Shown in pieces: positions 34,581 to 45,440 of a stretch of DNA of 64,000 bases; position 1 is the stretch's first letter, and every line of letters begins with the position of its first letter. Made by a program: the position numbers and the translations under genes. This stretch comes from Thiobacillus sp. SCUT-2 (GTDB lineage Bacteria; Pseudomonadota; Gammaproteobacteria; Burkholderiales; Thiobacillaceae). The stretch lies in contig NZ_CP141769.1 of the NCBI RefSeq assembly GCF_035621355.1, forward strand, positions 1,488,001 to 1,552,000, written 5' to 3'. The notes beneath the pieces were generated by a model that saw only the letters and a program-made list of their open reading frames with translations, was not told where the DNA came from and did not search any database.

Positions 34581-35700
34581 GCGCGGGGTCCTCAATCAGG
34601 GCCTCGGGCGACTCCAGCGCGGCCTTGACCGCGGCCAGGAACTGCACCGCGTCGCGGCCGTCGATCAGGCGATGGTCGTAGGTCAGCGCGAGATACATCA
34701 TCGGCCGGATCACCACCTGGCCGTTTTCGGCGACGGGACGCTCCTGGATCGCGTGCATGCCGAGGATCGCGGACTGCGGCGGGTTGAGGATGGGGGTCGA
34801 AAGCAGCGAGCCGAACACGCCGCCGTTGGTGATCGAGAACGTGCCGCCGGCGAGCTCCTCGAGGGTGAGCTTCGCCTCGCGCGCGCGCCTGGCGAAATCG
34901 GCGATCGCGGCCTCGATCTGGGCCGGCGACAGCGTCTGCGCGCGGCGCAGGATCGGCACGACCAGGCCGCGCGGGCTGGAGATCGCGATGCCGATGTCGG
35001 CGTCGGCGTGCCAGACGATGTCGGTGCCGTCGATCGCGGCGTTGACGACCGGGAACTGCTCGAGCGCCTTGCACACCGCCCGCACGAAGAACGACATGTA
35101 GCCGAGCTTGACGCCGTGCTTCACCTCGAACTCGGCCTTGAAGCGCTGGCGCAGCTCGTTCACCGGCTGCATGTTCACCTCGTTGAAGGTGGTCAGCATG
35201 GCGGCCGCATGCTGCGCCGCGACCAGGCGTTCGGCGACGCGCTGGCGCAGGCGCGACATCGGCTCGCGCCGGCTCTGCGGCGGAATGGCCTGCGCCGCAC
35301 CCGCTTCCGCGACCGGAAGCGGGATGCCGCCGCGCGGCGGCGCCGGTTCTGCGACGGGAAGCGGGGCGACCGGTTTCGATGCGGATGCGACGGCGGGCGG
35401 GATCGCCGGCTGGGCGACCGGCGGCGCGGCAGGTGCGGCCGCCGGCGCGATCGCGACGCCCTCGCCGGTCTCGATCACCGCGACCACCTCGTCCGCCTTG
35501 ACGACGGCTCCCTCCGGCTGCCGGATTTCGACCAGCGTGCCCGAGGCCATCGCGGGGATTTCCAGGATCACCTTGTCGGTCTCGAGGTCGACCAGGGTCT
35601 CGTCGCGCGCGACCGCCTCGCCGACCTGCTTGCGCCACGGCAGCAGGGTGCCGCTGGCGACCGAATCGGACAGCTGCGGAACGCGCACTTCAATTTTCAT
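34573..35700 (-). CDS. sucB: 2-oxoglutarate dehydrogenase E2 (dihydrolipoamide succinyltransferase) lacking the E3-binding domain
   Basis: 375 residues. The lipoyl domain has the lipoylated Lys43 in [14 protein letters not shown]. An Ala/Pro linker (about residues 78-145) leads straight into the catalytic domain ([16 protein letters not shown], then the active-site [11 protein letters not shown] with His343 and Asp347). The peripheral-subunit-binding domain, normally between them with a PAVRKLAxE...G.GxxGR pattern, is not present. It transfers the succinyl group to CoA in the TCA cycle. It overlaps the sucA stop by 11 bp. No lpd gene follows; an mlaF-like gene does. Confidence 0.93.
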   Translation of the reverse strand: MKIEVRVPQLSDSVASGTLLPWRKQVGEAVARDETLVDLETDKVILEIPAMASGTLVEIRQPEGAVVKADEVVAVIETGEGVAIAPAAAPAAPPVAQPAIPPAVASASKPVAPLPVAEPAPPRGGIPLPVAEAGAAQAIPPQSRREPMSRLRQRVAERLVAAQHAAAMLTTFNEVNMQPVNELRQRFKAEFEVKHGVKLGYMSFFVRAVCKALEQFPVVNAAIDGTDIVWHADADIGIAISSPRGLVVPILRRAQTLSPAQIEAAIADFARRAREAKLTLEELAGGTFSITNGGVFGSLLSTPILNPPQSAILGMHAIQERPVAENGQVVIRPMMYLALTYDHRLIDGRDAVQFLAAVKAALESPEALIEDPAHG

Positions 35701-38386
35701 ACGGGGTCTCCAGGGCGTCGCCGATCAGCGCCTCGAGCTCGGCGCGGTGACGCGACACGTAGCCGGAGGCAGGAGCCGCGGCGGCGGGCCGGCCGGCGTA
35801 GTGGAAACGGTGGCCGGCCGGCGCGCAATGATTGAGGTGGTGCAGGGTCTGGAACCACGCGCCCTGGTTCATCGGCTCTTCCTGCGCCCACACGAAGGTG
35901 GCGGCATGCGGATAGCCGTTGAGGGTCTCGCGGAGCGCATCCTCGGGGAACGGGTAGAGCTGTTCGACGCGCGCGATCGCCACGCCGTCGAGGCCACGGG
36001 CGGCGCGCGCCGCCTCGAGGTCGAACCACACCCGCCCGCTGCACAGCACCACGCGCGTCGCCTGCTGCGGGGCGCGGGGGTCGTCGATCACCGGGCTGAA
36101 GGCGCCGCTGCTGAGGTCCGCGAGCGAGGACGTCGAGGCCGGATGCCGCAGCAGGCTCTTCGGGCTCATGATCACCAGCGGCTTCCTCGTCGGGCGCACG
36201 ATCTGGCGCCGCAGCAGATGGAACAGCTGCGCCGGCAGGGTCGGGACGCAGACCTGGATGTTGTCCTGGGCGCACAGCTGCAGGAAACGCTCGAGCCGCG
36301 CCGACGAATGCTCCGGCCCCTGCCCCTCGAAGCCGTGCGGGAGCAGCAGGACCAGGCCGCACAGACGGCCCCACTTGGCCTCGCCGCTGGTGATGAACTG
36401 GTCGATCACGACCTGGGCGCCGTTGACGAAATCGCCGAACTGCGCTTCCCACACCACCAGGGTGTCGGGCGCCGCCGTGGCGTAGCCGTATTCGAACGCG
36501 AGCACGGCTTCTTCCGACAGCAGCGAATCGATGATGGTGAAATCGCCCTGGCGGTCGTGCAGGTGCTCGAGCGGGACGTAGACGCCGCTCTGCCGGCGTT
36601 CGCGCTTCTGGTCGTGCCAGACCGCGTGACGATGGAAGAAGGTGCCGCGCGCCGAATCCTGGCCCGAGATGCGCACGTTGTGGCCGGCGTCGAGCAGGCT
36701 GGCGTAGGCCAGCGTCTCGGCGTAGCCCCAGTCGACCGGAAGCTCGCCCGCCCGCATCCTGCGGCGGTCGTCGAGGACCTTCTGCACGCGCGGGTGGAGT
36801 TCGATCTCGTGGGCCAGCGTGGTGATGCGTTCGCCGAGGAAATCGAGCCGCGCAGCCGGCACCGCGGTCGGCACCTCCGGCACGGCCTTGCCGCGGAAGC
36901 GGCCCCAGTTCATCCCGTAGGTTTCCTTGAAGTCGGTCTCGAGCGGCGGACGCAAGGGCTCGCCATGCTCCAGCCGTGTGCGGCAGGCATCGACCAGGTC
37001 GTCGACCTGGGCCTGCGTCAGCACGCCCTCCTCGACCAGGCGCTGCGCATACAGCACACGTGCGCTCGGGTGCGCATTGATGCGGCGGTACATCAGCGGC
37101 TGCGTGGCGAGCGGTTCGTCCTGTTCGTTGTGGCCATGGCGGCGATAGCAGACCAGGTCGATGAAGACGTTCTTGTGGAAGGTGTAGCGGAAATCGACCG
37201 CTGTCTGCACCGCGAACGCGACCGCCTCGGGGTCGTCGCCGTTGACGTGCAGCACCGGTGCCTCGACCATCTTGGCGACGTCGGTGCAGTAGAGCGTCGA
37301 GCGCACGTCGCGCGGATCCGAGGTGGTGAAGCCGATCTGGTTGTTGATGACGATGTGGATCGCGCCGCCGTTGCGGAAGCCGCGCGTCTGCGACATGTTG
37401 AGGCTTTCCATCACCACGCCCTGCCCCGACAGCGCGGCGTCGCCGTGCAGGATCACCGGCACCACCTCGTAGCCGAGCACGTCGCCGCGACGGTCCTGGC
37501 GCGCGCGCACCGATCCGCGCACGACCGGATGCACGATTTCGAGGTGCGACGGATTGAACGCCAGCGCCAGGTGGACCGGGCCGTAGGGCGTGGCGACGTC
37601 GGTGGAAAATCCCTGGTGGTACTTGACGTCGCCCGACAGCGGCGTGTCGGGGTCGCCGTTCGCCGGCTCCTCGTAGAGGCTGTCCACCGCGCGTCCCATG
37701 ATGTTGACCAGCACGTTGATGCGCCCGCGGTGCGCCATGCCCATCACGACTTCCTTGGCGCCGTGGCGCGCGCAGCGGCTGATCACCTGGTCGAGCAGCG
37801 GGATCAGGCTTTCGCCGCCTTCGAGCGAGAAGCGCTTCTGGCCGACGTGGCGGGTGTGCAGGAATTTCTCCAGCGTCTCGGCATCGGTCAGGCGCTTGAG
37901 CAGCTGCTTCTTCAGATCGGCCGACACGCCGAAGCGGCCCTGCGCGGCCTCGATGCGCTCCTGCAGCCAGCGCTTGCGCGCGACGTCGGTGATGTGCATG
38001 TACTCGACGCCGACGTGGCCGCAGTATGCGCTGCGCAGGCGGCGCAGGACGTCGGCGAGCGTGGTGCGGCCGACGCCGAACAGCGAGCCGGTGTCGAACT
38101 CGCGCGCAAGGTCGGCCTCGGTCAGCCCGTAGTGCTCGGGATCGAGCTCGGGCGTGGGCGGCGGCTCGAAGCGCTGCAGCGGATCGAGCTCCGCCTTGCG
38201 CACGCCCAGGTAGCGATAGGCGTTGATGAGCCGCAGCACCGCGATCTGCGCCGCGTCGGAACCCGCCGCGGCCCCCGGCACCGGCTGCGCCAGCCAGGAC
38301 GCCAGCGCCTCGTCGGAGAACTGCTCCAGGTAGGCGACGTTGCCGCCATGCAGCGGCGAGGTCGGGAGCCAGTCGGGCGCGCTCAT
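35690..38386 (-). CDS. sucA: 2-oxoglutarate dehydrogenase E1
   Basis: 898 residues, thiamine-diphosphate-dependent E1 of the OGDH complex, slightly shorter than the E. coli enzyme (933). The N-terminal segment ([17 protein letters not shown]) binds E2/E3 in relatives. Active-site signatures include [37 protein letters not shown] (thiamine-site region), [18 protein letters not shown] and [12 protein letters not shown]. The gene order gltA-sucA-sucB on one strand is the usual betaproteobacterial one. It starts 22 bp after gltA. Cytosolic TCA enzyme converting 2-oxoglutarate to succinyl-lipoyl E2. Confidence 0.97.
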   Translation of the reverse strand: MSAPDWLPTSPLHGGNVAYLEQFSDEALASWLAQPVPGAAAGSDAAQIAVLRLINAYRYLGVRKAELDPLQRFEPPPTPELDPEHYGLTEADLAREFDTGSLFGVGRTTLADVLRRLRSAYCGHVGVEYMHITDVARKRWLQERIEAAQGRFGVSADLKKQLLKRLTDAETLEKFLHTRHVGQKRFSLEGGESLIPLLDQVISRCARHGAKEVVMGMAHRGRINVLVNIMGRAVDSLYEEPANGDPDTPLSGDVKYHQGFSTDVATPYGPVHLALAFNPSHLEIVHPVVRGSVRARQDRRGDVLGYEVVPVILHGDAALSGQGVVMESLNMSQTRGFRNGGAIHIVINNQIGFTTSDPRDVRSTLYCTDVAKMVEAPVLHVNGDDPEAVAFAVQTAVDFRYTFHKNVFIDLVCYRRHGHNEQDEPLATQPLMYRRINAHPSARVLYAQRLVEEGVLTQAQVDDLVDACRTRLEHGEPLRPPLETDFKETYGMNWGRFRGKAVPEVPTAVPAARLDFLGERITTLAHEIELHPRVQKVLDDRRRMRAGELPVDWGYAETLAYASLLDAGHNVRISGQDSARGTFFHRHAVWHDQKRERRQSGVYVPLEHLHDRQGDFTIIDSLLSEEAVLAFEYGYATAAPDTLVVWEAQFGDFVNGAQVVIDQFITSGEAKWGRLCGLVLLLPHGFEGQGPEHSSARLERFLQLCAQDNIQVCVPTLPAQLFHLLRRQIVRPTRKPLVIMSPKSLLRHPASTSSLADLSSGAFSPVIDDPRAPQQATRVVLCSGRVWFDLEAARAARGLDGVAIARVEQLYPFPEDALRETLNGYPHAATFVWAQEEPMNQGAWFQTLHHLNHCAPAGHRFHYAGRPAAAAPASGYVSRHRAELEALIGDALETPYEN

Positions 38387-38407
38387 GCCTTGGCTATGCG
38401 CGGGGGC

Positions 38408-39703
38408 TCACGCCCCGCGCCGGTCGAGCGGAACGAAGTCGCGCCGCGTGTGCCCGGTGTAGAGCTGGCGCGGCCGGCCGATCTTGTGCGCGGGGTCGGA
38501 CAGCATCTCGTGCCATTGCGCGACCCAGCCGGCGGTGCGCGCCATCGCGAACAGCGCGGTGAACATGCTGGTCGGGATGCCCATGGCGCGGAAGATGATG
38601 CCGGAATAGAAATCGACGTTGGGATAGAGCTTGCGCTCGATGAAGTACTCGTCCTCCAGCGCGATGCGCTCGAGCTCGAGGGCGATCTTGAACTGCGGGT
38701 CGTCGCGCAGGCCGAGCTCGTCGAGCACCTCGTAGCAGGTGTGGCGGATGATGGAGGCGCGCGGATCCATGTTCTTGTAGACGCGATGGCCGAAGCCCAT
38801 CAGCCGGAACGGGTCGGACTTGTCCTTGGCGCGGCGGATGAATTCCGGGATCTTGGAGACGTGGTCCATCTCCTCCAGCATGCGCAGCACCGCCTCGTTG
38901 GCGCCGCCGTGCAGCGGCCCCCACAGCGAGGCCATGCCGCTCGCGATGCAGGCGTAGGGGTTGGCGCCGCTGGAGCCGGCCAGGCGCACGGTCGAGGTCG
39001 AGGCGTTCTGCTCGTGGTCCGCGTGCAGGATGAAGATGCGGTCGAGCGCGCGCGCCAGCACCGGGTTCGGCGCGTAGTCCTCGCACGGCGTCGCGAACAT
39101 CATGTGCATGAAGTTCTCGGCGTAGGTCAGCCGGTTCTGCGGATAGACGAAGGGCTGGCCCTCGTTGAACTTGTAGGCCCACGCCGCGACGGTCGGGATC
39201 TTCGCGATCAGGCGGTGCGCGACGATTTCGCGGTGCGCCGGATTGAAGTTGTCGAGCCCGGCATGATAGAAGGCCGACATCGCGCCGGTGACGCCGATCA
39301 TCACCGCCATCGGATGCGCGCTGCGGCGGAAGCCGCGGAACACGTTCTCCATCTGGTCGTGCAGCAGCGAATGGTGGCGGATCGACTGCACGAAGGCCTG
39401 CTTCTGTTCGGCCGTCGGCAGCTCGCCGTGCAGCAGCAGGTAGCTGACCTCCATGTAGTCCGACTGGTAGGCCAGCTGGTCGATCGGGTAGCCGCGGTAG
39501 TACAGCAGGCCCTGGTCGCCGTCGATGTAGGTGATCGCCGAGGTGCAGCTCGAGGTCGCGGTGAAGCCGGGGTCGTGCGTGAAATAGCCGTGGGCGCCGA
39601 GCGAACGGATGTCGATCACCGGCTTGCCGTAGGTGCCCTCCTCGATCGGCAGTTCGATCGATGGGCTGCCGTCGCTGAACGTGAGGGTGACGGTTTTTTT
39701 CAT
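38408..39703 (-). CDS. gltA: citrate synthase
   Basis: 431 residues, hexameric type II citrate synthase. Start [20 protein letters not shown] is normal for the family, taken at ATG 39703, which overlaps the sdhE stop by four bases (ATGA). Catalytic residues are seen in [20 protein letters not shown] (His), [14 protein letters not shown] (His) and the later Asp in NVDFYSGI. An NADH-sensitive form is likely by type. It catalyses acetyl-CoA plus oxaloacetate to citrate. It lies between sdhE and sucA in one TCA operon. Confidence 0.97.
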   Translation of the reverse strand: MKKTVTLTFSDGSPSIELPIEEGTYGKPVIDIRSLGAHGYFTHDPGFTATSSCTSAITYIDGDQGLLYYRGYPIDQLAYQSDYMEVSYLLLHGELPTAEQKQAFVQSIRHHSLLHDQMENVFRGFRRSAHPMAVMIGVTGAMSAFYHAGLDNFNPAHREIVAHRLIAKIPTVAAWAYKFNEGQPFVYPQNRLTYAENFMHMMFATPCEDYAPNPVLARALDRIFILHADHEQNASTSTVRLAGSSGANPYACIASGMASLWGPLHGGANEAVLRMLEEMDHVSKIPEFIRRAKDKSDPFRLMGFGHRVYKNMDPRASIIRHTCYEVLDELGLRDDPQFKIALELERIALEDEYFIERKLYPNVDFYSGIIFRAMGIPTSMFTALFAMARTAGWVAQWHEMLSDPAHKIGRPRQLYTGHTRRDFVPLDRRGA

Positions 39704-40002
39704 CTTGCTTCTCGAAAATGTTGCAGGCGTCGAACGAGCGCGTCGAGGTCCGCATCGCCCGCAGGCGACCGACCTTGCAGCCGGTCCAGGATCTCCATGT
39801 CCGGCAGGTCCAGCAGCCGCTCGAGCGCGGCCGTCTCGTGAGGTTGAAGTGTAGCGCGGTGCGCGGCCCAAAAGCCACCCAGCCAGCAATCCAGCTCCAG
39901 CAGGCCGCGTCGGCAGCGCCACCTGATTCGATCGGGTTGGGGTCCGTCTTCACCCCCGCTCCCGCTCGCGGGAGAGGGCCGGGGAGAGGGCCTGTCAGAC
40001 AC
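39700..40002 (-). CDS. sdhE: succinate dehydrogenase assembly factor SdhE with repeat-derived N-terminus
   Basis: SdhE flavinylates SdhA. The core [20 protein letters not shown] holds the RGxxE motif (Arg32, Gly33, Glu36), followed by [20 protein letters not shown] and [15 protein letters not shown]. No ATG or normal start lies before it. The only in-frame start near the sdhB stop is GTG 40002, which overlaps the sdhB stop by eight bases and gives 100 residues. Residues 3-17 ([14 protein letters not shown]) are a translated palindromic repeat, so the element has landed in the 5' end and now supplies part of the N-terminus. The ATGA overlap with gltA shows the frame is kept. Start assignment is inference. 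Confidence 0.85.
   Translation of the reverse strand: MSDRPSPRPSPASGSGGEDGPQPDRIRWRCRRGLLELDCWLGGFWAAHRATLQPHETAALERLLDLPDMEILDRLQGRSPAGDADLDALVRRLQHFREAR
39952..39992. repeat. palindromic repeat at the 5' end of sdhE
   Basis: CTCCCGCTCGCGGGAGAG with flanking half copy CCGGGGAGAGGG, the same family as the intergenic clusters. It covers codons 4-17 of sdhE, just after the sdhB stop at 39995. Confidence 0.88.
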
Positions 40003-40690
40003 GGCGCTTGACCAGCAGCGACTTGATGCGCCCGATCGCCTCGGTCGGATTGAGCCCTTTCGGGCAGGCATCGACGCAGTTCATGATGCCGCGGCAGCGG
40101 TACAGCCGGTACGGATCCTCGAGATTGTCGAGGCGCGCGGACATCGCCTCGTCGCGGCTGTCGGCGATGAAGCGCCAGGCCTGCAGCAGGCCGGCCGGGC
40201 CGACGAACTTCTCGGGATTCCACCAGAACGACGGGCAGGACGTGGTGCAGCACGCGCACAGGATGCACTCGTAGGCGCCGTCGAGCAGCGCGCGGTCCTC
40301 GGGGCTCTGCAGGCGCTCGACCTCGGGTTCGGGCGCCTCGTTGACCAGCCAGGGCTTGATCGAGCGGTACTGGCGGTAGAACGGCTCCATGTCGACGACG
40401 AGGTCGCGGATCACCGGCAGCCCCGGCAGCGGCCGCACCTCGATCGGCTGCTTGAGCTCGCCGAGCGGGGTGATGCAGGCGAGGCGGTTGCGGCCGTTGA
40501 CGTTGACCGCGTCCGAACCGCACACGCCTTCGCGGCACGAGCGGCGCAGCGACAGCGTCTCGTCCTGCGCCTTGATCGCGATCAGCGCGTCGAGCAGCAT
40601 CTTGCCGGCCGGATCGATGTCGAGCTCGACGTCCTGCATGCGCGGCTCGGCGTCGGTTTCCGGATTGAAGCGGTAGAGGCGGAACTTCAT
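39995..40690 (-). CDS. sdhB: succinate dehydrogenase iron-sulfur subunit
   Basis: 231 residues with all three clusters: [2Fe-2S] in SCREGVCGSDAVNVNGRNRL, then [4Fe-4S] and [3Fe-4S] in CILCACCTTSCPSFWWN and CRGIMNCVDACPKGLNP. It carries electrons from SdhA flavin to the quinone site at the inner membrane. ATG 40690 shares one base with the sdhA stop (TGATG), so translation is coupled. Its stop overlaps the unusual sdhE start. Confidence 0.97.
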   Translation of the reverse strand: MKFRLYRFNPETDAEPRMQDVELDIDPAGKMLLDALIAIKAQDETLSLRRSCREGVCGSDAVNVNGRNRLACITPLGELKQPIEVRPLPGLPVIRDLVVDMEPFYRQYRSIKPWLVNEAPEPEVERLQSPEDRALLDGAYECILCACCTTSCPSFWWNPEKFVGPAGLLQAWRFIADSRDEAMSARLDNLEDPYRLYRCRGIMNCVDACPKGLNPTEAIGRIKSLLVKRRV

Positions 40691-42459
40691 CAGTACACCC
40701 GTTCCTTCGGCCGGATCGACTCCACCGTCAGCGGCTTCAGCCGCACCGGCTTGGTGTCGATCTGGTCGCCTTCGCGCGAATACAGCGTATGCCGCAGCCA
40801 GTTGTCGTCGTCGCGCTGCGGGAAGTCCTCGCGCGTGTGGGCGCCGCGGCTCTCGGTGCGCGCCAGCGCCGAGACCAGCGTCGCGCGCGCGACGCCGACG
40901 AGGTTCTCCAGTTCGAGCGCCTCGATGCGCGCGGTGTTGAAGACGCGACTGGTGTCCGTGAGCCCGGCGTGGGCGAGGCGGGCTTCGAGTTCGTCGAGCT
41001 TCGCGAGTCCCTCGCGCAGCACGGCCTCGGTGCGGAACACGCCGCAATGCGTCTGCATGGCCCGCCGCAGGTCGTCGCTGATCGCCGCGACGCGCTCGCT
41101 GCCCGGGCGTTCCCAGCGCGCCAGGCGGGCGCGGCTGGCGTCGGCGGCCTCCGCCGGCAGCGGCCGCGGATAGGGGTTGTCGCGCAGGGTGTCGAGCATG
41201 TGGCGGCCGGCGGCACGACCGAACACGACGAGATCGAGCAGCGAGTTGCCGCCCAGGCGGTTGGCGCCGTGTACGGACACGCACGCGCATTCGCCGACCG
41301 CGTAGAGGCCCGGCACCGGTTCCTCCGGCCCGAAGCGCGCCGGTGCGACGACCTGGCCGTGCAGGTTGGTGGGGATGCCGCCCATCATGTAGTGCGCGGT
41401 CGGTGCGACCGGGATCGGCTTCTCGGCCGGATCGACGCCGGCGAAGCGGATGGCGAGCTCGCGGATGCCGGGCAATTTCTGCGCGATGGCGGCCTCGCCC
41501 AGGTGGTCGAGCTTGAGATGGACATAATCGCCGCCGCCTTGATTGGAGGCAGCCCCGCAGCCGCGCCCCTCGGCGATCTCGATCGCGATCGCGCGCGCCA
41601 CGACGTCGCGCCCGGCGAGGTCCTTCGCATGCGGCGCATAGCGTTCCATGAAGCGCTCGCCGTCCTTGTTCAGGAGATAACCGCCCTCGCCGCGCACGCC
41701 CTCGGTGATGAGGCAGCCGACGCCGGCAATGCCGGTCGGGTGGAACTGCCAGAACTCCATGTCCTGCAGCGGCAGCCCGGCGCGCAGCACCATGCCGAGC
41801 CCGTCGCCGGTGTTGATCATGGCGTTGCTGGTGTTGCCGAACACGCGCCCGGCGCCGCCGGTGGCGAGCAGCGTTGCGCGCGCCTCGATCAGCAGCGGCT
41901 CGCCGGTCTCGATGCTCATCGCCGTCACGCCGAGGCAATAGCCTTCGGCGTCGCGCACCAGGTCGAGCGCGAAGTACTCGTCGAAGAACTGCGTGCGGTG
42001 CTTGATGTTCTGCTGGTAGAGCGTGTGCAAGAGCGCGTGCCCGGTGCGGTCGGCGGCGGCGCAGGTGCGCGTCGCCTGGTCGCCGCCGAAATGCTTCGAC
42101 TGGCCGCCGAACGGCCGCTGGTAGATCCTGCCGTCGTCCAGCCGCGAGAACGGCAGGCCCATGTGCTCCAGCTCGTACACGGCCGAGGCCGCCTCGCGAC
42201 ACATGAACTCGATCGCGTCCTGGTCGCCGAGCCAGTCGCCGCCCTTGACCGTGTCGTACATGTGCCATTCCCAGCGGTCGTCGTCGACGTTGGCGAGCGC
42301 GGCGGTGATGCCGCCCTGCGCCGACACGGTGTGCGAACGGGTCGGGAAGACCTTCGACACCACCGCGACCTTGTAGTCGGAGCGCGCGAGCTGCAGCGCC
42401 GCACGCAGGCCGGCGCCGCCGCCGCCGATGATGAGCGCGTCGAAGCGGCGCGTGTTCAT
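40690..42459 (-). CDS. sdhA: succinate dehydrogenase flavoprotein subunit
   Basis: 589 residues. Rossmann start [19 protein letters not shown], the FAD-linking His in [17 protein letters not shown], and catalytic [21 protein letters not shown] and [20 protein letters not shown]. It oxidises succinate to fumarate on the cytoplasmic face of complex II. Length is typical. A hydrolase gene lies between it and sdhD, which is unusual; the 43-bp gap after that gene has no clear promoter. Confidence 0.97.
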   Translation of the reverse strand: MNTRRFDALIIGGGGAGLRAALQLARSDYKVAVVSKVFPTRSHTVSAQGGITAALANVDDDRWEWHMYDTVKGGDWLGDQDAIEFMCREAASAVYELEHMGLPFSRLDDGRIYQRPFGGQSKHFGGDQATRTCAAADRTGHALLHTLYQQNIKHRTQFFDEYFALDLVRDAEGYCLGVTAMSIETGEPLLIEARATLLATGGAGRVFGNTSNAMINTGDGLGMVLRAGLPLQDMEFWQFHPTGIAGVGCLITEGVRGEGGYLLNKDGERFMERYAPHAKDLAGRDVVARAIAIEIAEGRGCGAASNQGGGDYVHLKLDHLGEAAIAQKLPGIRELAIRFAGVDPAEKPIPVAPTAHYMMGGIPTNLHGQVVAPARFGPEEPVPGLYAVGECACVSVHGANRLGGNSLLDLVVFGRAAGRHMLDTLRDNPYPRPLPAEAADASRARLARWERPGSERVAAISDDLRRAMQTHCGVFRTEAVLREGLAKLDELEARLAHAGLTDTSRVFNTARIEALELENLVGVARATLVSALARTESRGAHTREDFPQRDDDNWLRHTLYSREGDQIDTKPVRLKPLTVESIRPKERVY

Positions 42460-42502
42460 CGCCCCGCCTGCCCGGCCGTCGCGCGATCGATCGCCGGCGA
42501 AG

Positions 42503-43348
42503 TCATGGCGCGCCCAGCGTGCCCAGCCACGCCGTCAGCGGCTCGGCGGCGTGCTCGAGCATGTCGACATGGCCGCCGGGCAGTTCCAGATACGTGCTGC
42601 GGTCGTTCGCCGGCAGGCGCTCGAACAGGGCACGGCGGTTGTAGGGAAGCGGATCGCGCTCGCCGACCGCCCAGAAAACCGGCTGGCGGATCTGCCCCAG
42701 GGCAGCGTGCGTGCCTGGAAACGTCGCGGCGTCATGGTAGGAGAGCAGCACGGCCGGCGTCGCGATCAGCGTATCGGTGAACGTGCGGTTGGCCTTGCCG
42801 ACATTGGTGACGGAGAAGCGCGCCGTCTCGTCGCCTCGCCCTTCGGCCAGCATCTGCTTCGCCTGCGCGACGGCCGGCGCCACGGCGTCCTGGCTCTTTC
42901 GCGCGAGGTCGATCATGCCGGCGGGCGCCAGCATGAAGCGCCCCACCACGGCGGTGGGCGGGTCCGCAGGCCGGTACAGGATCGCGGCCATGCCGCCGTA
43001 GCTGTGGCCGCCGACCACGACCCTGCCGCCCGATTGCGCTGCGAGCGCCACCGCGGCGTCGACGACCTCCATCGCCTGCGCGAGCGTGCCGGTCCAGTGT
43101 TCGCCGGCCCACGGCATGCGCGGCGCGACGACCGCATAGCCGGCAGCGTTGAGTTTCGCGTACAGGGCCTGGTAGTCCGGCTTGTCGGGGTCGGAGCCCT
43201 TGCCATGGATGAAGACCAGGGCGAGGCCCTTGCCGGGTTCGCCGTACAGGCTGGCCTGGGTGGTCAGGCCGGACGGCGTGCTCAGGCTCGCCGCCCACGA
43301 CGTCGCCGTGCACAGGCAGGCGAGCAGGATCAGGAGTCGTTGCAGCAT
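42503..43348 (-). CDS. secreted alpha/beta hydrolase inserted in the sdh operon
   Basis: 281 residues with a signal peptide ([20 protein letters not shown]). The hydrolase motifs [18 protein letters not shown] (oxyanion hole), [16 protein letters not shown] (nucleophile elbow GHSYG) and [13 protein letters not shown] (catalytic His) are clear. It probably acts on an ester or amide in the periplasm; substrate unknown. It sits on the same strand between sdhD and sdhA, with 34 and 43 bp to its neighbours. No function in succinate oxidation is known for this family, so the location is probably incidental, but cotranscription is likely. Confidence 0.85.
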   Translation of the reverse strand: MLQRLLILLACLCTATSWAASLSTPSGLTTQASLYGEPGKGLALVFIHGKGSDPDKPDYQALYAKLNAAGYAVVAPRMPWAGEHWTGTLAQAMEVVDAAVALAAQSGGRVVVGGHSYGGMAAILYRPADPPTAVVGRFMLAPAGMIDLARKSQDAVAPAVAQAKQMLAEGRGDETARFSVTNVGKANRTFTDTLIATPAVLLSYHDAATFPGTHAALGQIRQPVFWAVGERDPLPYNRRALFERLPANDRSTYLELPGGHVDMLEHAAEPLTAWLGTLGAP

Positions 43349-43382
43349 GCTTTCCTCCCCGATTCGATACGAACGCGGCGCC

Positions 43383-43721
43383 TCATGGCCACAGCGCCAT
43401 CAGCAGCACGATCTCGCTCGCGGCGAGCGTGACGATCACCGCGAGATAAAGCGCGAGCCGCAGCCACACCGGATGGACGTAGTCCATGAAGATGTCGCGC
43501 ATGCCGACCCAGGCGTGCAGCGCGAGCGCCGTCATCGTCAGCAGCAGCAGCGCGCGCACCCACAGCGGTGCGAACAGGGCCCGCCAGCCGGGGAAATCGA
43601 CCGGCAGCGCGCCCAGCAGACGGACGGCCAGCGCCGGCACGGCCAGCGCGAGCAGCACCGCCGTCGCCCGCTGCACGAGCCAGGTTCCGGTGCCGGTATG
43701 CGATCCGGTGGCCGACTTCAT
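43383..43721 (-). CDS. sdhD: succinate dehydrogenase membrane anchor subunit D
   Basis: 112 residues with three membrane helices (WLVQRATAVLLALAVPAL, FAPLWVRALLLLTMTALAL and LRLALYLAVIVTLAASEIVL). HAWVGMRDIFMDYVHPVWLR carries the haem-ligating His and the quinone-site Asp/Tyr. It anchors SdhAB at the inner membrane with SdhC. The start overlaps the sdhC stop by four bases (ATGA). Confidence 0.94.
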   Translation of the reverse strand: MKSATGSHTGTGTWLVQRATAVLLALAVPALAVRLLGALPVDFPGWRALFAPLWVRALLLLTMTALALHAWVGMRDIFMDYVHPVWLRLALYLAVIVTLAASEIVLLMALWP

Positions 43722-44098
43722 GCGAACAGCCTCGCCGCCGCGACAAGCGTCACCAGGCCGGACGCCGCGATCACCGCGAGGCTGGTCCGGCGCGCCTGCG
43801 CGAGCGCCGTGCCCCGGTGCACGTCGAGCCCCAGATGCCGCAGGCCGGCGAACAGGTGGTGGCTGAACGCCCACACGAGCACGAGCAGAACGAGCCGCGC
43901 GAACGGGTGCGCGAGCGCATCGGCCATCCGGCCGAAGGCGGCCTCATCCGTCAGCGAAACGGACAGCGCCCACGTGCCGAGCGGCACCGCCAGGAACAGC
44001 AGCGCGCCGGACACCCGATGCAGGATCGACACCCAGCCCGGCAGCGGCAGGTGGATGCGCAGCAGATCGAGATGGACGGGGCGTGCGACGGGCTTCAC
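43718..44098 (-). CDS. sdhC: succinate dehydrogenase cytochrome b556 subunit
   Basis: 126 residues. PVHLDLLRIHLPLPGWVSIL followed by HRVSGALLFLAVPLGTWAL is the family signature (SILHRxSG, quinone site), and LVWAFSHHLFAGLRHLGLD carries the haem b His. Three membrane helices. It begins the sdh run 19 bp after the malic enzyme gene, with no obvious promoter between, so malic enzyme and complex II may be cotranscribed. Confidence 0.95.
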   Translation of the reverse strand: MKPVARPVHLDLLRIHLPLPGWVSILHRVSGALLFLAVPLGTWALSVSLTDEAAFGRMADALAHPFARLVLLVLVWAFSHHLFAGLRHLGLDVHRGTALAQARRTSLAVIAASGLVTLVAAARLFA

Positions 44099-44117
44099 GG
44101 CACGTTGCGGAATCGGC

Positions 44118-45362
44118 TCAGGCCCGCCGGGTCTTTTTCGCGCCCGCCCGGGCCGGCTTCTTCGCGGCGGCCTTCGCCACCGCCTGCGGCACGCGCTGCG
44201 CGAGGCGCGGGTCGAAAGGCTTGGGCAGGATGTAGTCGGGACCGAACTTGAGCTGCTTCAGCTTGTAGGCCTTCAGCACCGAGGCCGGCACCCGTTCGCG
44301 CGCCAGCTCGGCCAGCGCATGCACCGCGGCGATCAGCATGTCCTGGGTGATCTCGCGGGCGCGCGCGTCGAGTGCGCCGCGGAAGATGAAGGGGAAGCCG
44401 AGCACGTTGTTGACCTGGTTCGGGTAGTCCGAGCGTCCGGTCGCCATGACGAGGTCGCTGCGCGCGGCCTTCGCCTTCTCCGGGAGGATCTCGGGGTTGG
44501 GATTGGCGAGTGCAAAGACGACCGGCTTGTCGGCCATGCTCTTCACCATCGCCGGGCTCACCAGGTTGGCGCCGGAGACGCCGACGAAGACGTCGGCACC
44601 GGCCATCGCCTCCTCGAGCGTGCGCAGCCTGGTCTGGCGCGCATACGCCTTCTTGAAGGCATTGAGGTCGGTGCGGCCCTTGTGCACCACGCCCTTCGAG
44701 TCGACCAGCAGGATGTTCGACTTCTTCGCGCCCATCGCGACCAGCAGATTCAGCGAGGCGATGCCCGCCGCGCCGGCACCCAGGCAAACGATCTTCGCCG
44801 TCTCCAGCGACTTGCCCTGCACATGGAGCGCGTTGATCAGGCCGGCGCAGATGATCGTCGCCGTGCCGTGCTGGTCGTCGTGGAACACCGGAATGTCGAG
44901 CTTCTTCTTCAGCGCGGCCTCGATCTCGAAGCAGTGCGGCGCGGCGATGTCCTCGAGGTTGATTCCTCCAAAAGTCGGGGCGATTGCCTCGACCACCTTG
45001 ATGAAGTCCTGCGGCGATTTCGCGTTGACCTCGATGTCGTAGACGTCGATGCCGGCGAATTGCTTGAACAGCACGCCCTTGCCTTCCATCACCGGCTTGG
45101 CGGCAAGCGGGCCGCGGTCGCCGAGGCCGAGGATGGCGGTGCCGTCGGTGATGACCGCGACGAGGTTGCCCTTGTTGGTGTAGTCGTAGGCCTTGGCAGG
45201 ATTCTTCGCGATTTCCAGCACCGGCTGCGCGACGCCGGGCGTGTAGGCGAGCGAGAGATCGGCCTGGGTGGAACACGGCTTGGACGACTCGACCGAAAGC
45301 TTGCCGGGCTTCGGCAGGCGGTGATAGTCGAGGGCTTTCTTCTTGAGGGCGGCTTGGCTCAT
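44118..45362 (-). CDS. malic enzyme (short form, without phosphotransacetylase domain)
   Basis: 414 residues from ATG 45362 ([20 protein letters not shown]; an ATG nine codons earlier is less likely). [17 protein letters not shown] and [20 protein letters not shown] hold the substrate and metal sites, and [21 protein letters not shown] the NAD(P)-binding fold. The phosphotransacetylase-like C-terminal domain of MaeB (about 760 residues) is absent; the end is a basic Ala/Lys tail ([19 protein letters not shown]). It decarboxylates malate to pyruvate. NAD or NADP preference is not predictable here. Placement before sdhC links it to the TCA block. Confidence 0.92.
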   Translation of the reverse strand: MSQAALKKKALDYHRLPKPGKLSVESSKPCSTQADLSLAYTPGVAQPVLEIAKNPAKAYDYTNKGNLVAVITDGTAILGLGDRGPLAAKPVMEGKGVLFKQFAGIDVYDIEVNAKSPQDFIKVVEAIAPTFGGINLEDIAAPHCFEIEAALKKKLDIPVFHDDQHGTATIICAGLINALHVQGKSLETAKIVCLGAGAAGIASLNLLVAMGAKKSNILLVDSKGVVHKGRTDLNAFKKAYARQTRLRTLEEAMAGADVFVGVSGANLVSPAMVKSMADKPVVFALANPNPEILPEKAKAARSDLVMATGRSDYPNQVNNVLGFPFIFRGALDARAREITQDMLIAAVHALAELARERVPASVLKAYKLKQLKFGPDYILPKPFDPRLAQRVPQAVAKAAAKKPARAGAKKTRRA

Positions 45363-45440
45363 GGACAGACGGGCGAGCGGATTGAACAAGCTCGCATTAT
45401 CGCGGATTTGTCCGCCCTTGGCCCGTCATCGGGCCTGTTC

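Noticed and set aside
35108-39841. A 1.5-thousand-codon open frame on the plus strand opposite sucA, sucB and gltA
   Set aside because: It lies antisense to certain TCA genes, is low in complexity (Arg, Ala, His, Val) and has no domain. Such frames are a by-product of high GC.
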